From CAZKBP01 sp964551015 (GTDB taxonomy: Bacteria > Bacteroidota > Bacteroidia > Cytophagales > Microscillaceae), in the NCBI GenBank assembly GCA_964551015.1, contig CAZKBP010000007.1, forward strand, positions 1 to 64,000: 64,000 bases of DNA, read 5' to 3'. A program made the translations under genes and the position numbers. This document shows positions 8,128 to 17,751 of this stretch, piece after piece (position 1 is the first letter of the stretch; every line of letters begins with the position of its first letter). The notes below the pieces were generated by a model. That model did no database searches and had not been told where the DNA came from. It saw only the letters and a program-made list of their open reading frames with translations.

Positions 8128-9051
8128 TTAGTCTGTACAATATTTTGCACGAAGGACTTGCGCCTCCTGATTTCCAAGAGAATACGCTTTTTGCCAGGCG
8201 GTGCAGGCAGCGTTTTTTTCTTGTAAGGCCCAGCGAATTTTACCCTCATAGAGCCATACTTTGGGATTTTCGGCCTGTTTCTCTTTCAGCCGTTCTAGGT
8301 CAGGAAGTGCTTCCTGATATTTTTGTTGTTGCTCATAAATTTTGATCCGATTCAGATAAGCATCCCAATTATAAGGATTAAAACGAATCAAACGATTGTA
8401 ATCCTCAAGGGCTAAATTCTGCTTATTCAGTAAAAGATACAACCCTGCTCGTCTTTGGTAAGCATCTTCATAGTCTTGATCTAAGGCAATGGCTTGGCTG
8501 TAATGATTGACGGCCTCGGCTAAGGCATCTGCTTCTTCGGCCAACCTCCCTAAAAAATAGCGTGCCTCGATGTTCTGGGGGTCGAGTTGGGTCGTGGTCT
8601 CGAAATCTGCTCGTGCTTGATCCTGATTTTGTAAATAGTAGTGAGATTTTCCTCTTTGCAGGTAAACAGGCGTGATTTTGGGATTGGCTTGTAAAATTTT
8701 ATCAAAATCAGCAATCGCTTCTTCGTGCTGTTGCAAACCCGCTTCAATGAGCCCTCGGTTGTAATATGCTTCCAAGTAGCCCGGCCGGTAAGCGATGGCC
8801 AAATCAAAGTTTTGCAAAGCTCCCTTCACATTTTCCAATTGAAATTCAGCCAGTCCCTTTAGCAAATAGGCGGGAGCAAATTTTGGATTTTCGTTTAAGC
8901 TACTGTCCAGCAAAAGTAATGTCTCCAAAAACTTTTCTTCCTTGAATCTTCGTTGTGCTTGCTCATAATAAGCCTGCGCCTCTTGAGCACTTAATTTTTG
9001 CACAAATAACCAACCGCCCCAGAGTAATAAAATAAGCATTCGTTTTTTCAT
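8128..9051 (-). CDS. Exported TPR-repeat protein
   Basis: The 307-residue product has a signal peptide (MKKRMLILLLWGG...LSAQ) and about eight tetratricopeptide repeats through the rest of the chain, with recognisable Y-NRGL-E-GL and YLQRGKSHYYLQNQDQA units. TPR arrays form superhelical scaffolds for protein binding, here in the periplasm or at the cell surface. The start at 9051 is preferred over 9072 because it opens the signal peptide. No catalytic domain is attached and the partner is unknown. Confidence 0.82.
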   Translation of the reverse strand: MKKRMLILLLWGGWLFVQKLSAQEAQAYYEQAQRRFKEEKFLETLLLLDSSLNENPKFAPAYLLKGLAEFQLENVKGALQNFDLAIAYRPGYLEAYYNRGLIEAGLQQHEEAIADFDKILQANPKITPVYLQRGKSHYYLQNQDQARADFETTTQLDPQNIEARYFLGRLAEEADALAEAVNHYSQAIALDQDYEDAYQRRAGLYLLLNKQNLALEDYNRLIRFNPYNWDAYLNRIKIYEQQQKYQEALPDLERLKEKQAENPKVWLYEGKIRWALQEKNAACTAWQKAYSLGNQEAQVLRAKYCTD

Positions 9052-9217
9052 AGCATTGCAAATATAATACATAAGCCCTGAGCTTCTTGCTCATAAACGC
9101 TCTCACCCTCATCGAATTATGATCTGATTAGGATAAGTTCCCTAAATTTTCTCTTCCCTAAATAATCCCCTATCTTTACCTTGATCCTAATTCTAAGCTT
9201 TTAATACTCTGAAATAT

Positions 9218-11044
9218 ATGCAAATCTTAGTGATTAACTGTGGTAGTTCCTCAGTCAAGGCCGAAGTAATCGATGCTCTCAGCGGGGCACGGCAGTTGGG
9301 TATGAACATCGAGCGTATCACCGCCAAAGATACCCAAGTTCTTTTCACCGATACGGCTGACCCTATAGATTGTCCTGTGGGTGGGCACGAAGTGGTGCTC
9401 GATTTTGCCTTACCCTTGATGTTAGCAAAACTAGACCCTGACCAAGTGCAAGCCGTAGGGCATCGGGTCGTACACGGTGGAGATGCTTTTGATGAACCCG
9501 TTCACCTAGACGAAAGCGTGGAAGATAAAATTAAAGAACTTAGTACGCTAGCCCCACTCCACAATCCTCCGGCCTTAGTAGCCATTCGCAAGGCCAAGGA
9601 GCATTTGCCCCATATTCCCCACGTGGCCGTGTTTGATACAGCTTTTCACCATACGCTGCCCACACGAGCCAAAAGCTACGCGCTCTCGCAGGAGTTGGTA
9701 GATCGGCATCACATTCGTCGTTATGGCTTTCACGGTACGAGTCATCAGTTTGTATCCGAGCAGGTAGCCAATTACCTACAGGCGGATATTCGTGACCTGA
9801 GAATCATTAGTTGCCATTTGGGAAATGGAGCGAGTGTGTGTGCCGTTGAATACGGACGTTCAGTAGAAACGAGTATGGGCATGACCCCACTCGAGGGTTT
9901 GGTCATGGGAACACGCTCTGGAGATATCGACCCAGGCATTCTACTTTATTTAATGGAAAAAGAGGATTTAGATTGGCATCAGCTCAGTGTTATATTAAAC
10001 AAAGAAAGCGGATTAAAAGGAATCGCAGGCGTCAATGATATGCGAGACATTATCGAGAAATCCGCTCAGGGAGATGAGCGAGCACGCTTGGCAATCCATA
10101 TATTCAGTCATCGCCTACGCAAATATTTAGGTGGCTACGCGGCGGTTATGGGAGGAGTAGATGTGATTGCTTTCGCGGGCGGAATCGGAGAAAATTCCTC
10201 GATGATTCGACATCGCTCTGCCCAACGATTAGATTTCTTGGGAGCAGTCATCGATGAAGACAAAAACCGAGACTTAGATATGACGCCCAACCGACCCGTA
10301 GAAGATATTTCGGCCAGTCATAGCCGTTGTAAAATTTTGGTGGTTGCTACTGATGAGCAGTATTCCATCGCCCAGCAGGCCGCTAAGTTATTAGAAGAGA
10401 AAAGAAAGGTCAATACGCAACCTTTAATCCCGATTGCAGTTTCGGCGCGGCACATTCACCTCACACAAGAAACCGTAGAGGCACTTTTTGGAGAAGGCTA
10501 TCAGCTCACCGAGTATCGTCCGCTTTCTCAGCCAGGTCAGTTTGCTTGTCAGGAAACTTTGACCCTCATTGGCCCCAAAAATCGCATTGAGAAAGTGAGA
10601 ATTCTGGGGCCAACTCGTTCCAAAAATCAAGTAGAAATTTCTCGCACGGATGAATTCTTTTTGGGAATTGATGCACCTGTACGCGAATCTGGGCACGTGG
10701 CAAACTCCCCCGGTATTACGCTTCTGGCTGCAAATGGTAATAAGGTAGACCTCAAAGAGGGAGTCATCTGCGCGTGGCGGCATATCCATATGACCCCCGA
10801 AGACGCACAGACCTTTGGCGTGAAAGATCGAGACGTGGTAGAAATCGCGATTGATAACGAGGAAAGAAGCCTGACTTTTGGAAATGTTTTGATTCGGGTC
10901 TCCCCCAAGTACAAGCTAGAAATGCACATTGATACCGATGAGGCTAACGCGGCCGAACTAAACCAAGGAGCGGCGGGCACGCTCATCAACACCGAATTGA
11001 GTGGCCACATGACCAAGCGAAAAACACAGTATGATCAGGTTTGA
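9218..11044 (+). CDS. Fused acetate kinase - PduL-type phosphotransacylase
   Basis: The 608-residue product joins two enzymes. Residues 1 to about 395 are a complete acetate kinase (NCGSSSVK at 7-14, YGFHGTSHQFV, HLGNGASVCAV, FAGGIGEN), which interconverts acetyl phosphate + ADP and acetate + ATP. Residues about 405-605 are a PduL-family phosphate acyltransferase (acetyl/propanoyl-CoA to acyl phosphate), with the two zinc-binding His motifs SARHIHL (about 410) and WRHIHMTPEDA (about 520). Together they would run the whole acyl-CoA/acyl-phosphate/acetate path, channelling acyl phosphate within one chain (inference). Usual lengths are about 400 and 200 residues, so both halves are full length. 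No microcompartment genes are nearby. The gene is monocistronic with a strong terminator. Confidence 0.92.
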   Translation: MQILVINCGSSSVKAEVIDALSGARQLGMNIERITAKDTQVLFTDTADPIDCPVGGHEVVLDFALPLMLAKLDPDQVQAVGHRVVHGGDAFDEPVHLDESVEDKIKELSTLAPLHNPPALVAIRKAKEHLPHIPHVAVFDTAFHHTLPTRAKSYALSQELVDRHHIRRYGFHGTSHQFVSEQVANYLQADIRDLRIISCHLGNGASVCAVEYGRSVETSMGMTPLEGLVMGTRSGDIDPGILLYLMEKEDLDWHQLSVILNKESGLKGIAGVNDMRDIIEKSAQGDERARLAIHIFSHRLRKYLGGYAAVMGGVDVIAFAGGIGENSSMIRHRSAQRLDFLGAVIDEDKNRDLDMTPNRPVEDISASHSRCKILVVATDEQYSIAQQAAKLLEEKRKVNTQPLIPIAVSARHIHLTQETVEALFGEGYQLTEYRPLSQPGQFACQETLTLIGPKNRIEKVRILGPTRSKNQVEISRTDEFFLGIDAPVRESGHVANSPGITLLAANGNKVDLKEGVICAWRHIHMTPEDAQTFGVKDRDVVEIAIDNEERSLTFGNVLIRVSPKYKLEMHIDTDEANAAELNQGAAGTLINTELSGHMTKRKTQYDQV

Positions 11045-11116
11045 GCTGAACCTGTCAAGAGGCGAAGGTTTAAACAACTTCATTAGACAGCTTTTTGTCT
11101 TCACTTGAAATCATAA

Positions 11117-11144
11117 AAAATCCCCTTCCTAGGAAGGGGATTTT
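11117..11144. terminator. Perfect 28-base palindromic terminator
   Basis: Arms AAAATCCCCTTCCT and AGGAAGGGGATTTT are immediately adjacent, so the real loop will be the central few bases. It carries A and T tails inside the stem and could work in both directions. It lies 73 bases after the ackA-pduL stop. Confidence 0.8.
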
Positions 11145-11231
11145 GCTGATTGCTCAGCCTCACAACGTTCTATATAATACTTAACCCAAGTTATTCTTAT
11201 GGAACCCAATTCTTGAAGGATGTTGAACCAA

Positions 11232-11459
11232 CTAATTAGAATTGGCAGTGTTTTCTCGTAGAAATTTTTCCAAACTACGAGAGCATTCATCTCTCTTACC
11301 AATAGTTTCCATTAAAACAAAGTACCCATTGCTTACTGGTTTGACGGCTACATACCTATCGGGATATCCAAACAACTTGGTACGATCCAAAGGTCTAATG
11401 TTCACCGCACTATTGATAAGGTCATAGTTGATTTTTTCTATTTTATAATTTGAAATCAT
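11232..11459 (-). CDS. Small hypothetical protein
   Basis: The 75-residue reading frame has balanced, protein-like composition (KLFGYPDRYVAVKPVSNGYFVLMETIG) and no signal peptide or membrane segment. The perfect palindrome at 11117-11144 lies downstream on this strand and could terminate it. No family is recognised. An overlapping plus-strand frame is less protein-like. Confidence is limited by its length and isolation. Confidence 0.4.
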   Translation of the reverse strand: MISNYKIEKINYDLINSAVNIRPLDRTKLFGYPDRYVAVKPVSNGYFVLMETIGKRDECSRSLEKFLRENTANSN

Positions 11460-11746
11460 GACCAGTAAATTTTGTCAATTAATCAATACTCATGCATATA
11501 TTTAACATGAATGTAATACGCAAAAGCGGACCAATTGTTACCTCGTAAGTTTGCGAACTTTTTGAAATACTAAGATCTGAGTAAAAAAATTCTAACAAAA
11601 CTTAGTAAATAGGACTTAAACAAAACACAATAAGATAGATACGAGAAGAAATAATGCGTAGAAAGGGGTAAAATATTCTGTAATTTTATGAAATTTGAGA
11701 GACATCAAAAAATTTTCTTTCGCAGCTTAATGGATGCTAGCAAGTT

Positions 11747-11965
11747 ATGAGGTATGATCATCTAGAAGAAAATTATGACAAAACCATTCGGGTTGGGTGC
11801 TGGGGATGCCTCCTTTACGTGGTCTTGTTTTTTACCGCAGGCGGCGTGTTGCTGGCCTTGGATTTGCCTATCATTCAATCCGTTCTGGTGCTGGCTGTGT
11901 TTGTATTATTTTGGTTCATTAGTTTCGTTTTGGCTAGATGGCTCGACCAACGAAAACGAAAGTAG
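11747..11965 (+). CDS. Small membrane protein, two predicted helices
   Basis: The 72-residue product has a charged N-terminus, two hydrophobic helices (about residues 19-40 and 43-63) joined by a short turn (LDLPIIQ), and a basic tail RWLDQRKRK that should stay in the cytoplasm, giving an N-in/C-in hairpin. An overlapping frame at 11775-11993 is out of phase and lacks the clean charge pattern. The family resembles unassigned two-helix proteins common in Bacteroidota; no function is proposed. Confidence 0.6.
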   Translation: MRYDHLEENYDKTIRVGCWGCLLYVVLFFTAGGVLLALDLPIIQSVLVLAVFVLFWFISFVLARWLDQRKRK

Positions 11966-12064
11966 GCGAGTGCCCACCTCGTTTTTTTTATGATATAGTA
12001 AAAATATTACCTTGATGGGTAACAGTCATGGATTGAGCTGTTCTCAAGGCTTAATGGATGTATT

Positions 12065-12742
12065 ATGGTTTTGAAACATATTAAAATATACGAAAGACAT
12101 AGGCTCTTCCCTTTCACAAATAAGTTGCCCATCAAATTGGGCATTACGAGTACCCTTCTGGAAAAAATTCTAATCTTGCTGATTTTAGTAATCATAAATT
12201 TTAACGTCAGTGCGCAGCCCCCTCATACGGCGTATCTGAAGGCGGTACGAGATTCTATTAACATGCCAATTGCGGTTTTTGCGGCTGGTTGTTTCTGGCA
12301 GGCAGAAGCGCACTTTGGTCAACTACCTGGAGTAGTGCGTACGCAGGTCGGTTATATGGGCGGGTATGTATTTGCCCCTTCGTACCGCCAAGTCATCAGT
12401 GGTAGGACTGGACACGCAGAAGTGGTGAAGATTTGGTATGATCCTCAAAAAATATCATATCGTACGTTATTAAGGGAGTTTTGGGGAATGCATCGGCCTG
12501 AGCGATATCAAAAAGTGGGGAAAGTGCCGGGTGCCCAATACCAGTCTACCATTTTTTATTGCAATGAAATACAGAAACAGACTGCTTTACAAGCTCAAGA
12601 CGAAATGGAATCCAATCACGATCACTCTTTTTGTCATCTGACTCGTATTCGTAAAGCACATCTATTCTTCCCCGCTTCTACTTATCATCAGCATTACTAC
12701 AAAAAATCTAAAATTGGGAAAATATCCCCAACTTGCCATTAA
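12065..12742 (+). CDS. msrA: Exported peptide-methionine (S)-S-oxide reductase, atypical
   Basis: The 225-residue product has a membrane segment near residues 31-50 ending in VSAQ, then an MsrA catalytic domain: GCFW with catalytic Cys at residue 76, GYMGGY, SGRTGHAEVV and GAQYQSTIFY. MsrA reduces methionine-S-sulfoxide in proteins; the leader implies periplasmic or membrane-facing repair. Two oddities: the usual HDPT active-site motif reads HRPE, and the likely resolving Cys sits at the extreme C-terminus (TCH). The ATG at 12065 leaves about 30 residues before the hydrophobic stretch, so an internal start is possible. A lone receiver gene follows 17 bases downstream and may be cotranscribed. 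Confidence 0.82.
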   Translation: MVLKHIKIYERHRLFPFTNKLPIKLGITSTLLEKILILLILVIINFNVSAQPPHTAYLKAVRDSINMPIAVFAAGCFWQAEAHFGQLPGVVRTQVGYMGGYVFAPSYRQVISGRTGHAEVVKIWYDPQKISYRTLLREFWGMHRPERYQKVGKVPGAQYQSTIFYCNEIQKQTALQAQDEMESNHDHSFCHLTRIRKAHLFFPASTYHQHYYKKSKIGKISPTCH

Positions 12743-12759
12743 CCTAAGACCTAACTCAT

Positions 12760-13128
12760 ATGAAACACAAAATTATCTGCGTAGAGGATAATCCAATTAA
12801 TGCCCTAATTTTGGAAAAAATGCTCAAGAAACACTACGAACACGTTATGGTTGTCAACAGTGCCTCGGACTGCCTCCATGCCTTGGCAAGTCAGGAATGT
12901 ACCGTAGTCATTACGGATATTGATTTAGGTGAAGGCCATCGGGATGGAACCACCCTATTACAGGATATTCGCCAGATAAGCAGCTATGACCGCATTAAAG
13001 TAGTTGCCCTCACGGCTTTTGCCATGCCCGAAGAAAGAAAAAAATTCCTCGATATGGGTTTTGATGCTTATACTACTAAACCCATTGTAGAACAGGATTT
13101 GGTACGAATTATAGAAAAATTTAGTTGA
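12760..13128 (+). CDS. Stand-alone response-regulator receiver domain
   Basis: The 122-residue product is only a CheY-like receiver: acidic pocket E9-D10, phospho-acceptor D53 (ITDIDLG), T85 (ALTAFA) and the conserved Lys at 107 (TTKPI). No output domain is present, so it must act by protein contact, for example within a phosphorelay. It follows msrA by 17 bases and precedes the large propeller/PP2C sensor by 160 bases. Functional coupling to the latter is possible but unproven. A partner histidine kinase is not in this window. Confidence 0.9.
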   Translation: MKHKIICVEDNPINALILEKMLKKHYEHVMVVNSASDCLHALASQECTVVITDIDLGEGHRDGTTLLQDIRQISSYDRIKVVALTAFAMPEERKKFLDMGFDAYTTKPIVEQDLVRIIEKFS

Positions 13129-13288
13129 TGTGCCTTCAAGTAGGTTAGTGCAATAATTTCTTCTTTTTATACACACTTTACAAATTTTGAATATTCTTTT
13201 TGTAAAGAAACAAAGTGTAGCACAAATTTTGAATTTATTGAGTATCCATACATTTAAAGCATTGATGGTAGCTTGATAAACAAAATCA

Positions 13289-16200
13289 ATGAGGGGTTCT
13301 CACATATGTTTGTTATTCTTGATTTTTTGGCTTAGAGCTTGGAATTTTGCTTCCTCAGTTCAAGCGCAAACCTATCAGCTTCATCTCTACCAAACTGAAG
13401 ATGGCCTCCCTACCAATCTGATCAAATCTATCAATCAGGATGCCCAAGGTTTCATTTGGGTAGCCTCAGACGAAGGCTTATCTCGTTTCGATGGGCAAAA
13501 ATTTGTCAATTTCAGAAAAAATCTACCCTCCCAGTATACCAAGTCCTTATTGAGAACCCAAGAAGACCATCTCATCGCCATCAATGATTTAGGCGTCCTG
13601 GCCATCGAGTCTCGTGCTGATACCACCTTGCTGGAGACATTACTAATCGGGAATAAAGAAAGAGTAAGCGGAGGAGAAGTGTTTTACCCTAAAACTGCCT
13701 TTGAAGATCATCAGGGTCAGATTTGGATCAGTGAGCCGGCCTCTATCCTTAAATACAAGCCCTCTGAGATCAAAAGATACCCCATGCCCGAGGAGCTACA
13801 AACCACTATTTATCTTCGCTCCTTCGAATTTGCCGAAATAGCCAAAAAACGACTCATCGTGGCCTCTTTTACGGGGGCACTTTTCTATTATGATCCCATG
13901 CAGGATCAAATGCTACCGCTGGCAATTGGAGATTATCAAATGAGTGGCATTAGTTCTATTATCAACAAAGATGATTATACACTTTGGATAGGAGAATCAC
14001 AGGGCATTACCGAAGTTGTTTTTGATTCAGACTATCGCGTCCAGTCTATCCGAAGAATCATAGAAATTCAAGATGTCTCTTTTCTCTCCACTTACACAGA
14101 AGGAAAACTGTTAATCGGTACTTGGTATCAGGGATTATATGAGTTAAAACCACTGGGTAGCGTGTATCAGCTCCGCCCCGTGGTCGCCTCACAGGCAAGA
14201 GTCATCAATCATATTCACGTGGACGAGGAAAATAATTTGTGGATTAGCTCAGATGATGGCATTGAATTATTACGCCCTAATCTGTTTTACCCTATTTCTC
14301 TTCCCGAGAACAGCCCTTATATCGCAGACATTCATTCTACCAAAGACCAATATCTCCTCGCCAGTGATGGTAAGTCCGTTTATCAGATAGACTTGTTGGA
14401 ACCATTACCAGAGGGCAAAGTAATTTTTAATTATCCAGGGAATAACATCCTTTCACTCTGTACCGCCCAAAACAAAATATGGGTAGGAACGAGCAATGCC
14501 CGCTTGGTGGCTATTGAAAATGGGCAATCTACTGAATTAGATTTAAGTAGCTACGGAGATGCCGTTTTTGCTCTGTACCGCGATCAGCAGGAAAACCTTT
14601 GGGCTTGTCAGTATGGATCTCGCCAAGGAGCCGTTCGTGTCTCACCTCGTGGTGAAATTAGCTACTATGGCAAAAAAGAAGGGCTGAACAGTCTCATTAC
14701 CGTGGTGAAGGGGGATGAAATCGGAAATGTTTACTACGGAGGAATAGGCACAGAAACCTATCTATATCAATACCTACCCGAGCAAGATCGCTTCCAAAAC
14801 CTGAGCTTACCCATAGCCTCTTCTACGGAACTGACATTAGAAGTCAATGATCTGTATTTCCCTCGTGTGGGCGAAATCTGGATCGCTACCAATCAGGGCT
14901 TATACATTCAACGACAGGGTGAGGTGCATCGCCTAGACTTAGGCCCCGATTATTCTATGAAAAACATCAAGGCCATCGCGCAAGATAAGCGAGGCAATAT
15001 TTGGATCGGAGCCAACTTTGGCGTAATCCGATACCGAGAGGGAAAATGGGTACTTTTCGAGAAATCAGACGGGCTTTCTACAGTTACCGTTTCTCCCAGA
15101 GGAATTTTACTTACGGATCAACAACATTTACTCGTGGCAACCGCCAATGGCCTTAATTACGCACCCAGCGTGCCTGATACGATGAAAGTAACGCCCGCCC
15201 CCGTCTTTTTATCCTTGAAAATGGGGGAGCAAGACATTGATCCAGAGACGCCCGCCCCTAACTTCACTCATAATATTTCTCTTCAGGCCATCATAAGAGC
15301 TTTGTCCTTTCCTAATGATGAAATTCTTTATCAGTATCGTTTGAAAGGATTGGATGAAAATTGGCGTGAAATCTCTGGGAATGAAATTTTGATCCAAAGG
15401 ATACCCGCAGGAGATTATCAGTTAGAGGTCAGAGCAAAGCAGCGAGGAAATTATGTTTGGAGTAATTTGCGTACTTATGCTTTTCGTGTGGAGCGACCTT
15501 GGTACCAAAGCACGGCCGCTTGGGTAGTTTACACCGTAGTTTTGGCTGTTTTGGTGGTGCTGATTATCCAAGTTTACACCCGTCGTCTCCGCCAGCAAAA
15601 GCTGAAATTGGAAAAAGTTGTCCAAGAGCGTACCCACGAACTGGAGATGAGAGCGGTTAATCTCAAAGAAGCCAATGATCTTCTGACCCAGCAAAAAGAA
15701 GAAATCGGGCAACGCAAAGAAAGCATGGAAGCCCAACGTGATACCATTGAAGCGGCCTATAAAATTATTCAGCGTAAGAACCGGAAAATCGTAGACAGCA
15801 TTCGCTACGCCAAAACCATTCAACAAGTGATTCTGCCTACCCTGGCCGTGATGGAGCGTTCTTTTAAAGATCACTTCCTCATCTTTAAGCCGCGCGACGT
15901 GGTTTCGGGAGATTTTTATTGGCTCCTAAAAGTGGATAATCGTTGGTTTGTAGCCGTGATAGATTGTACCGGACACGGTGTGCCCGGGGCTTTCATGTCT
16001 ATGATTGGGCATACTCTGCTCTATCGAATCGTCAAGCTCAAAGGTATATACAAACCAGCAGAAATTTTAGAAACCCTTCACGCAGAGGTGAGAGTGGTAC
16101 TCCGGCAGCGTTATACCTCCAATGCCGATGGGATGGATGTTTGCCTTTGTGTTTTGGAGAATCAACCCGATGCAGAAAAAGGCTACAAGACCAAAGTAAC

Positions 16201-16549
16201 GTTTACGGGAGCGCGCCGCCCCTTATACTTCTATCATCAAGATTCTCTGGAGGTCTTGGATGGAGACCGGAAGTCTATTGGTGGCTGGCAAAGTAAGGAA
16301 AAGTTTTTTACCGAGAAACAAATTTGGCTCAACCCGGGAGATGCTATCTATCTGAGCAGTGATGGCTTGACCGATCAAAACAATCCCAAACGACGGAAGT
16401 TTGGAGAGCATCGACTATTTAGGATCTTAGAAAAAAATATTCACCTCTCTATGCCCGAACAGAAGACAATGCTGGTAGAAGCACTCAAAAAACACCAACA
16501 GGGCACAGATCAAAGAGATGATATTACCTTTTTGGGTATTCGCATTTAG
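13289..16549 (+). CDS. Periplasmic two-component-propeller sensor fused to SpoIIE/PP2C phosphatase
   Basis: The 1086-residue product reads, in order: signal peptide (to about 27, VQAQ); many Reg_prop beta-propeller repeats with the typical IWIGTN/LWISSDDGI pattern, to about residue 650; a Y_Y_Y beta-sandwich (YQYRLKGLDENWREISG) to about 735; one membrane helix at about 742-765; a basic coiled coil to about 835; and a PP2C-type Ser/Thr phosphatase to the end, with SGDFYW (about 872), DCTGHGVPGAFMSMIG (about 891) and the DGLTDQ metal site. It resembles the hybrid sensors of Bacteroides polysaccharide loci but outputs a phosphatase, typically acting on anti-anti-sigma-like proteins (family knowledge). 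Ligand and target are unknown. Confidence 0.9.
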   Translation: MRGSHICLLFLIFWLRAWNFASSVQAQTYQLHLYQTEDGLPTNLIKSINQDAQGFIWVASDEGLSRFDGQKFVNFRKNLPSQYTKSLLRTQEDHLIAINDLGVLAIESRADTTLLETLLIGNKERVSGGEVFYPKTAFEDHQGQIWISEPASILKYKPSEIKRYPMPEELQTTIYLRSFEFAEIAKKRLIVASFTGALFYYDPMQDQMLPLAIGDYQMSGISSIINKDDYTLWIGESQGITEVVFDSDYRVQSIRRIIEIQDVSFLSTYTEGKLLIGTWYQGLYELKPLGSVYQLRPVVASQARVINHIHVDEENNLWISSDDGIELLRPNLFYPISLPENSPYIADIHSTKDQYLLASDGKSVYQIDLLEPLPEGKVIFNYPGNNILSLCTAQNKIWVGTSNARLVAIENGQSTELDLSSYGDAVFALYRDQQENLWACQYGSRQGAVRVSPRGEISYYGKKEGLNSLITVVKGDEIGNVYYGGIGTETYLYQYLPEQDRFQNLSLPIASSTELTLEVNDLYFPRVGEIWIATNQGLYIQRQGEVHRLDLGPDYSMKNIKAIAQDKRGNIWIGANFGVIRYREGKWVLFEKSDGLSTVTVSPRGILLTDQQHLLVATANGLNYAPSVPDTMKVTPAPVFLSLKMGEQDIDPETPAPNFTHNISLQAIIRALSFPNDEILYQYRLKGLDENWREISGNEILIQRIPAGDYQLEVRAKQRGNYVWSNLRTYAFRVERPWYQSTAAWVVYTVVLAVLVVLIIQVYTRRLRQQKLKLEKVVQERTHELEMRAVNLKEANDLLTQQKEEIGQRKESMEAQRDTIEAAYKIIQRKNRKIVDSIRYAKTIQQVILPTLAVMERSFKDHFLIFKPRDVVSGDFYWLLKVDNRWFVAVIDCTGHGVPGAFMSMIGHTLLYRIVKLKGIYKPAEILETLHAEVRVVLRQRYTSNADGMDVCLCVLENQPDAEKGYKTKVTFTGARRPLYFYHQDSLEVLDGDRKSIGGWQSKEKFFTEKQIWLNPGDAIYLSSDGLTDQNNPKRRKFGEHRLFRILEKNIHLSMPEQKTMLVEALKKHQQGTDQRDDITFLGIRI

Positions 16550-16730
16550 TATTCTACACAAACACTTCACATACACGAACTAGTACTGCATCAAGTCTTT
16601 TCAGCGGATTGATCGCCAGCGTGATAGTTTGAACAGCAAATTTTCATTAAAACTCGAACAGTCTCATAGACAGAAAACCTTTTACTATCCTTTTGCAGGC
16701 TAGTAATTCATTGAAAATATAGGAAATCCC

Positions 16731-17621
16731 ATGTCAGTTTGTAAACCTAACCAAGACCTCTCGATTTTGCTAGATTATCTTGCTTTATTGCCAAACCACG
16801 GCGGTCTTCTCGAGGCAATAGGATTGGGTTATCAGGAAAGCTACCAATGCGAAAAAGCCTTACGCTATTACCAGAAGGCAGAGGAGGTTTCTCCAGGTAT
16901 TGTCAACGCTGTCAATATAGCTCAGTGCTATCGTTTGCTGAAAAACTATCATGAAGCTTTGGCATACTACCTCAAAGCAGAAAACCAAGCCGAGAATCAG
17001 GAGGAAACAATTAGCAATATTGCTTTTTGCTACCGTGAGCTAGGAGATTACGAAAAAAGCATTCTGTATTTTAAAAAGGCCAACCAACTTCGTCCAAGTT
17101 GTACCTGGAACTTGGGGAATATCGGTTGGTGCTACCAACAATTACAGAATTACGAGGAAGGACTCAAGTATCACTTACTTTGTGAGACGCTCAACCCACA
17201 CGACACCTGGAATCTGGACAATCTGGGCTTTTGTTATCAACAGGTGAGTCAGCACGATTTAGCCATTCCTTATTACCTCAAATCTCTCAAGGTAAATCCT
17301 GAAAATGCCTGGACTTGGAGACAGATAGCTTGGTGTTACATTACGACAGGGCAACTAGCCTCTGCCCGTGAGAGCTTCGAGGAGGTTAAGAAATTGAATA
17401 CGAATTTTTCGGAATACGCACTTATGAATCTCGGGCATGTTCATCTTTGCTATGAAGAGGAGGCACAGGCACTGCATTATTATCGTGAGAGTTTAAGAAA
17501 ATACGATAGTTGGCAGGCGTTCCGGCAGGATTTTTTAAATGATTTTAAATATCTGGGCGATCTAGGAAAGCAAACTCTTTCTCAGGAGTATTATGAGCAA
17601 TTGTTAGATCAACTTAGGTAA
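16731..17621 (+). CDS. TPR-repeat protein, cytoplasmic
   Basis: The 296-residue product is almost entirely tetratricopeptide repeats. Seven or so units carry a GWCYQQLQNYEEGLKYYL-type consensus, unusually rich in Cys, Tyr and Trp at fixed positions. No signal peptide or membrane segment is present. Such arrays bind peptides or partner proteins; no enzymatic domain is attached. It is a single gene, 181 bases after the PP2C sensor, and could be cotranscribed with it, although no link is demonstrated. Confidence 0.8.
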   Translation: MSVCKPNQDLSILLDYLALLPNHGGLLEAIGLGYQESYQCEKALRYYQKAEEVSPGIVNAVNIAQCYRLLKNYHEALAYYLKAENQAENQEETISNIAFCYRELGDYEKSILYFKKANQLRPSCTWNLGNIGWCYQQLQNYEEGLKYHLLCETLNPHDTWNLDNLGFCYQQVSQHDLAIPYYLKSLKVNPENAWTWRQIAWCYITTGQLASARESFEEVKKLNTNFSEYALMNLGHVHLCYEEEAQALHYYRESLRKYDSWQAFRQDFLNDFKYLGDLGKQTLSQEYYEQLLDQLR

Positions 17622-17689
17622 TAATTCGCAGCGGGGAGCCGGGATAAGCTTTATTCCAAGGTATTTTTACGGTCAAGCTTTCTAGTTTT

Positions 17690-17728
17690 TTGAAAGAAAA
17701 ACCCCGACCAAGTCCTCGCTTGATCGGG
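17690..17728 (-). terminator. Terminator for the peroxiredoxin gene
   Basis: On the minus strand, arms at 17728-17719 and 17712-17703 (CCCGATCAAG / CTTGGTCGGG, one mismatch) are followed by GGTTTTTCTTTC. It lies 25 bases past the stop codon. Confidence 0.7.
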
Positions 17729-17751
17729 ATTAGGCCGAATGTAACTAACTC

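Noticed and set aside
11775..11993. Overlapping frame within the small membrane protein gene
   Set aside because: Out of phase with the better-patterned two-helix frame and ends beyond it without a plausible start context.
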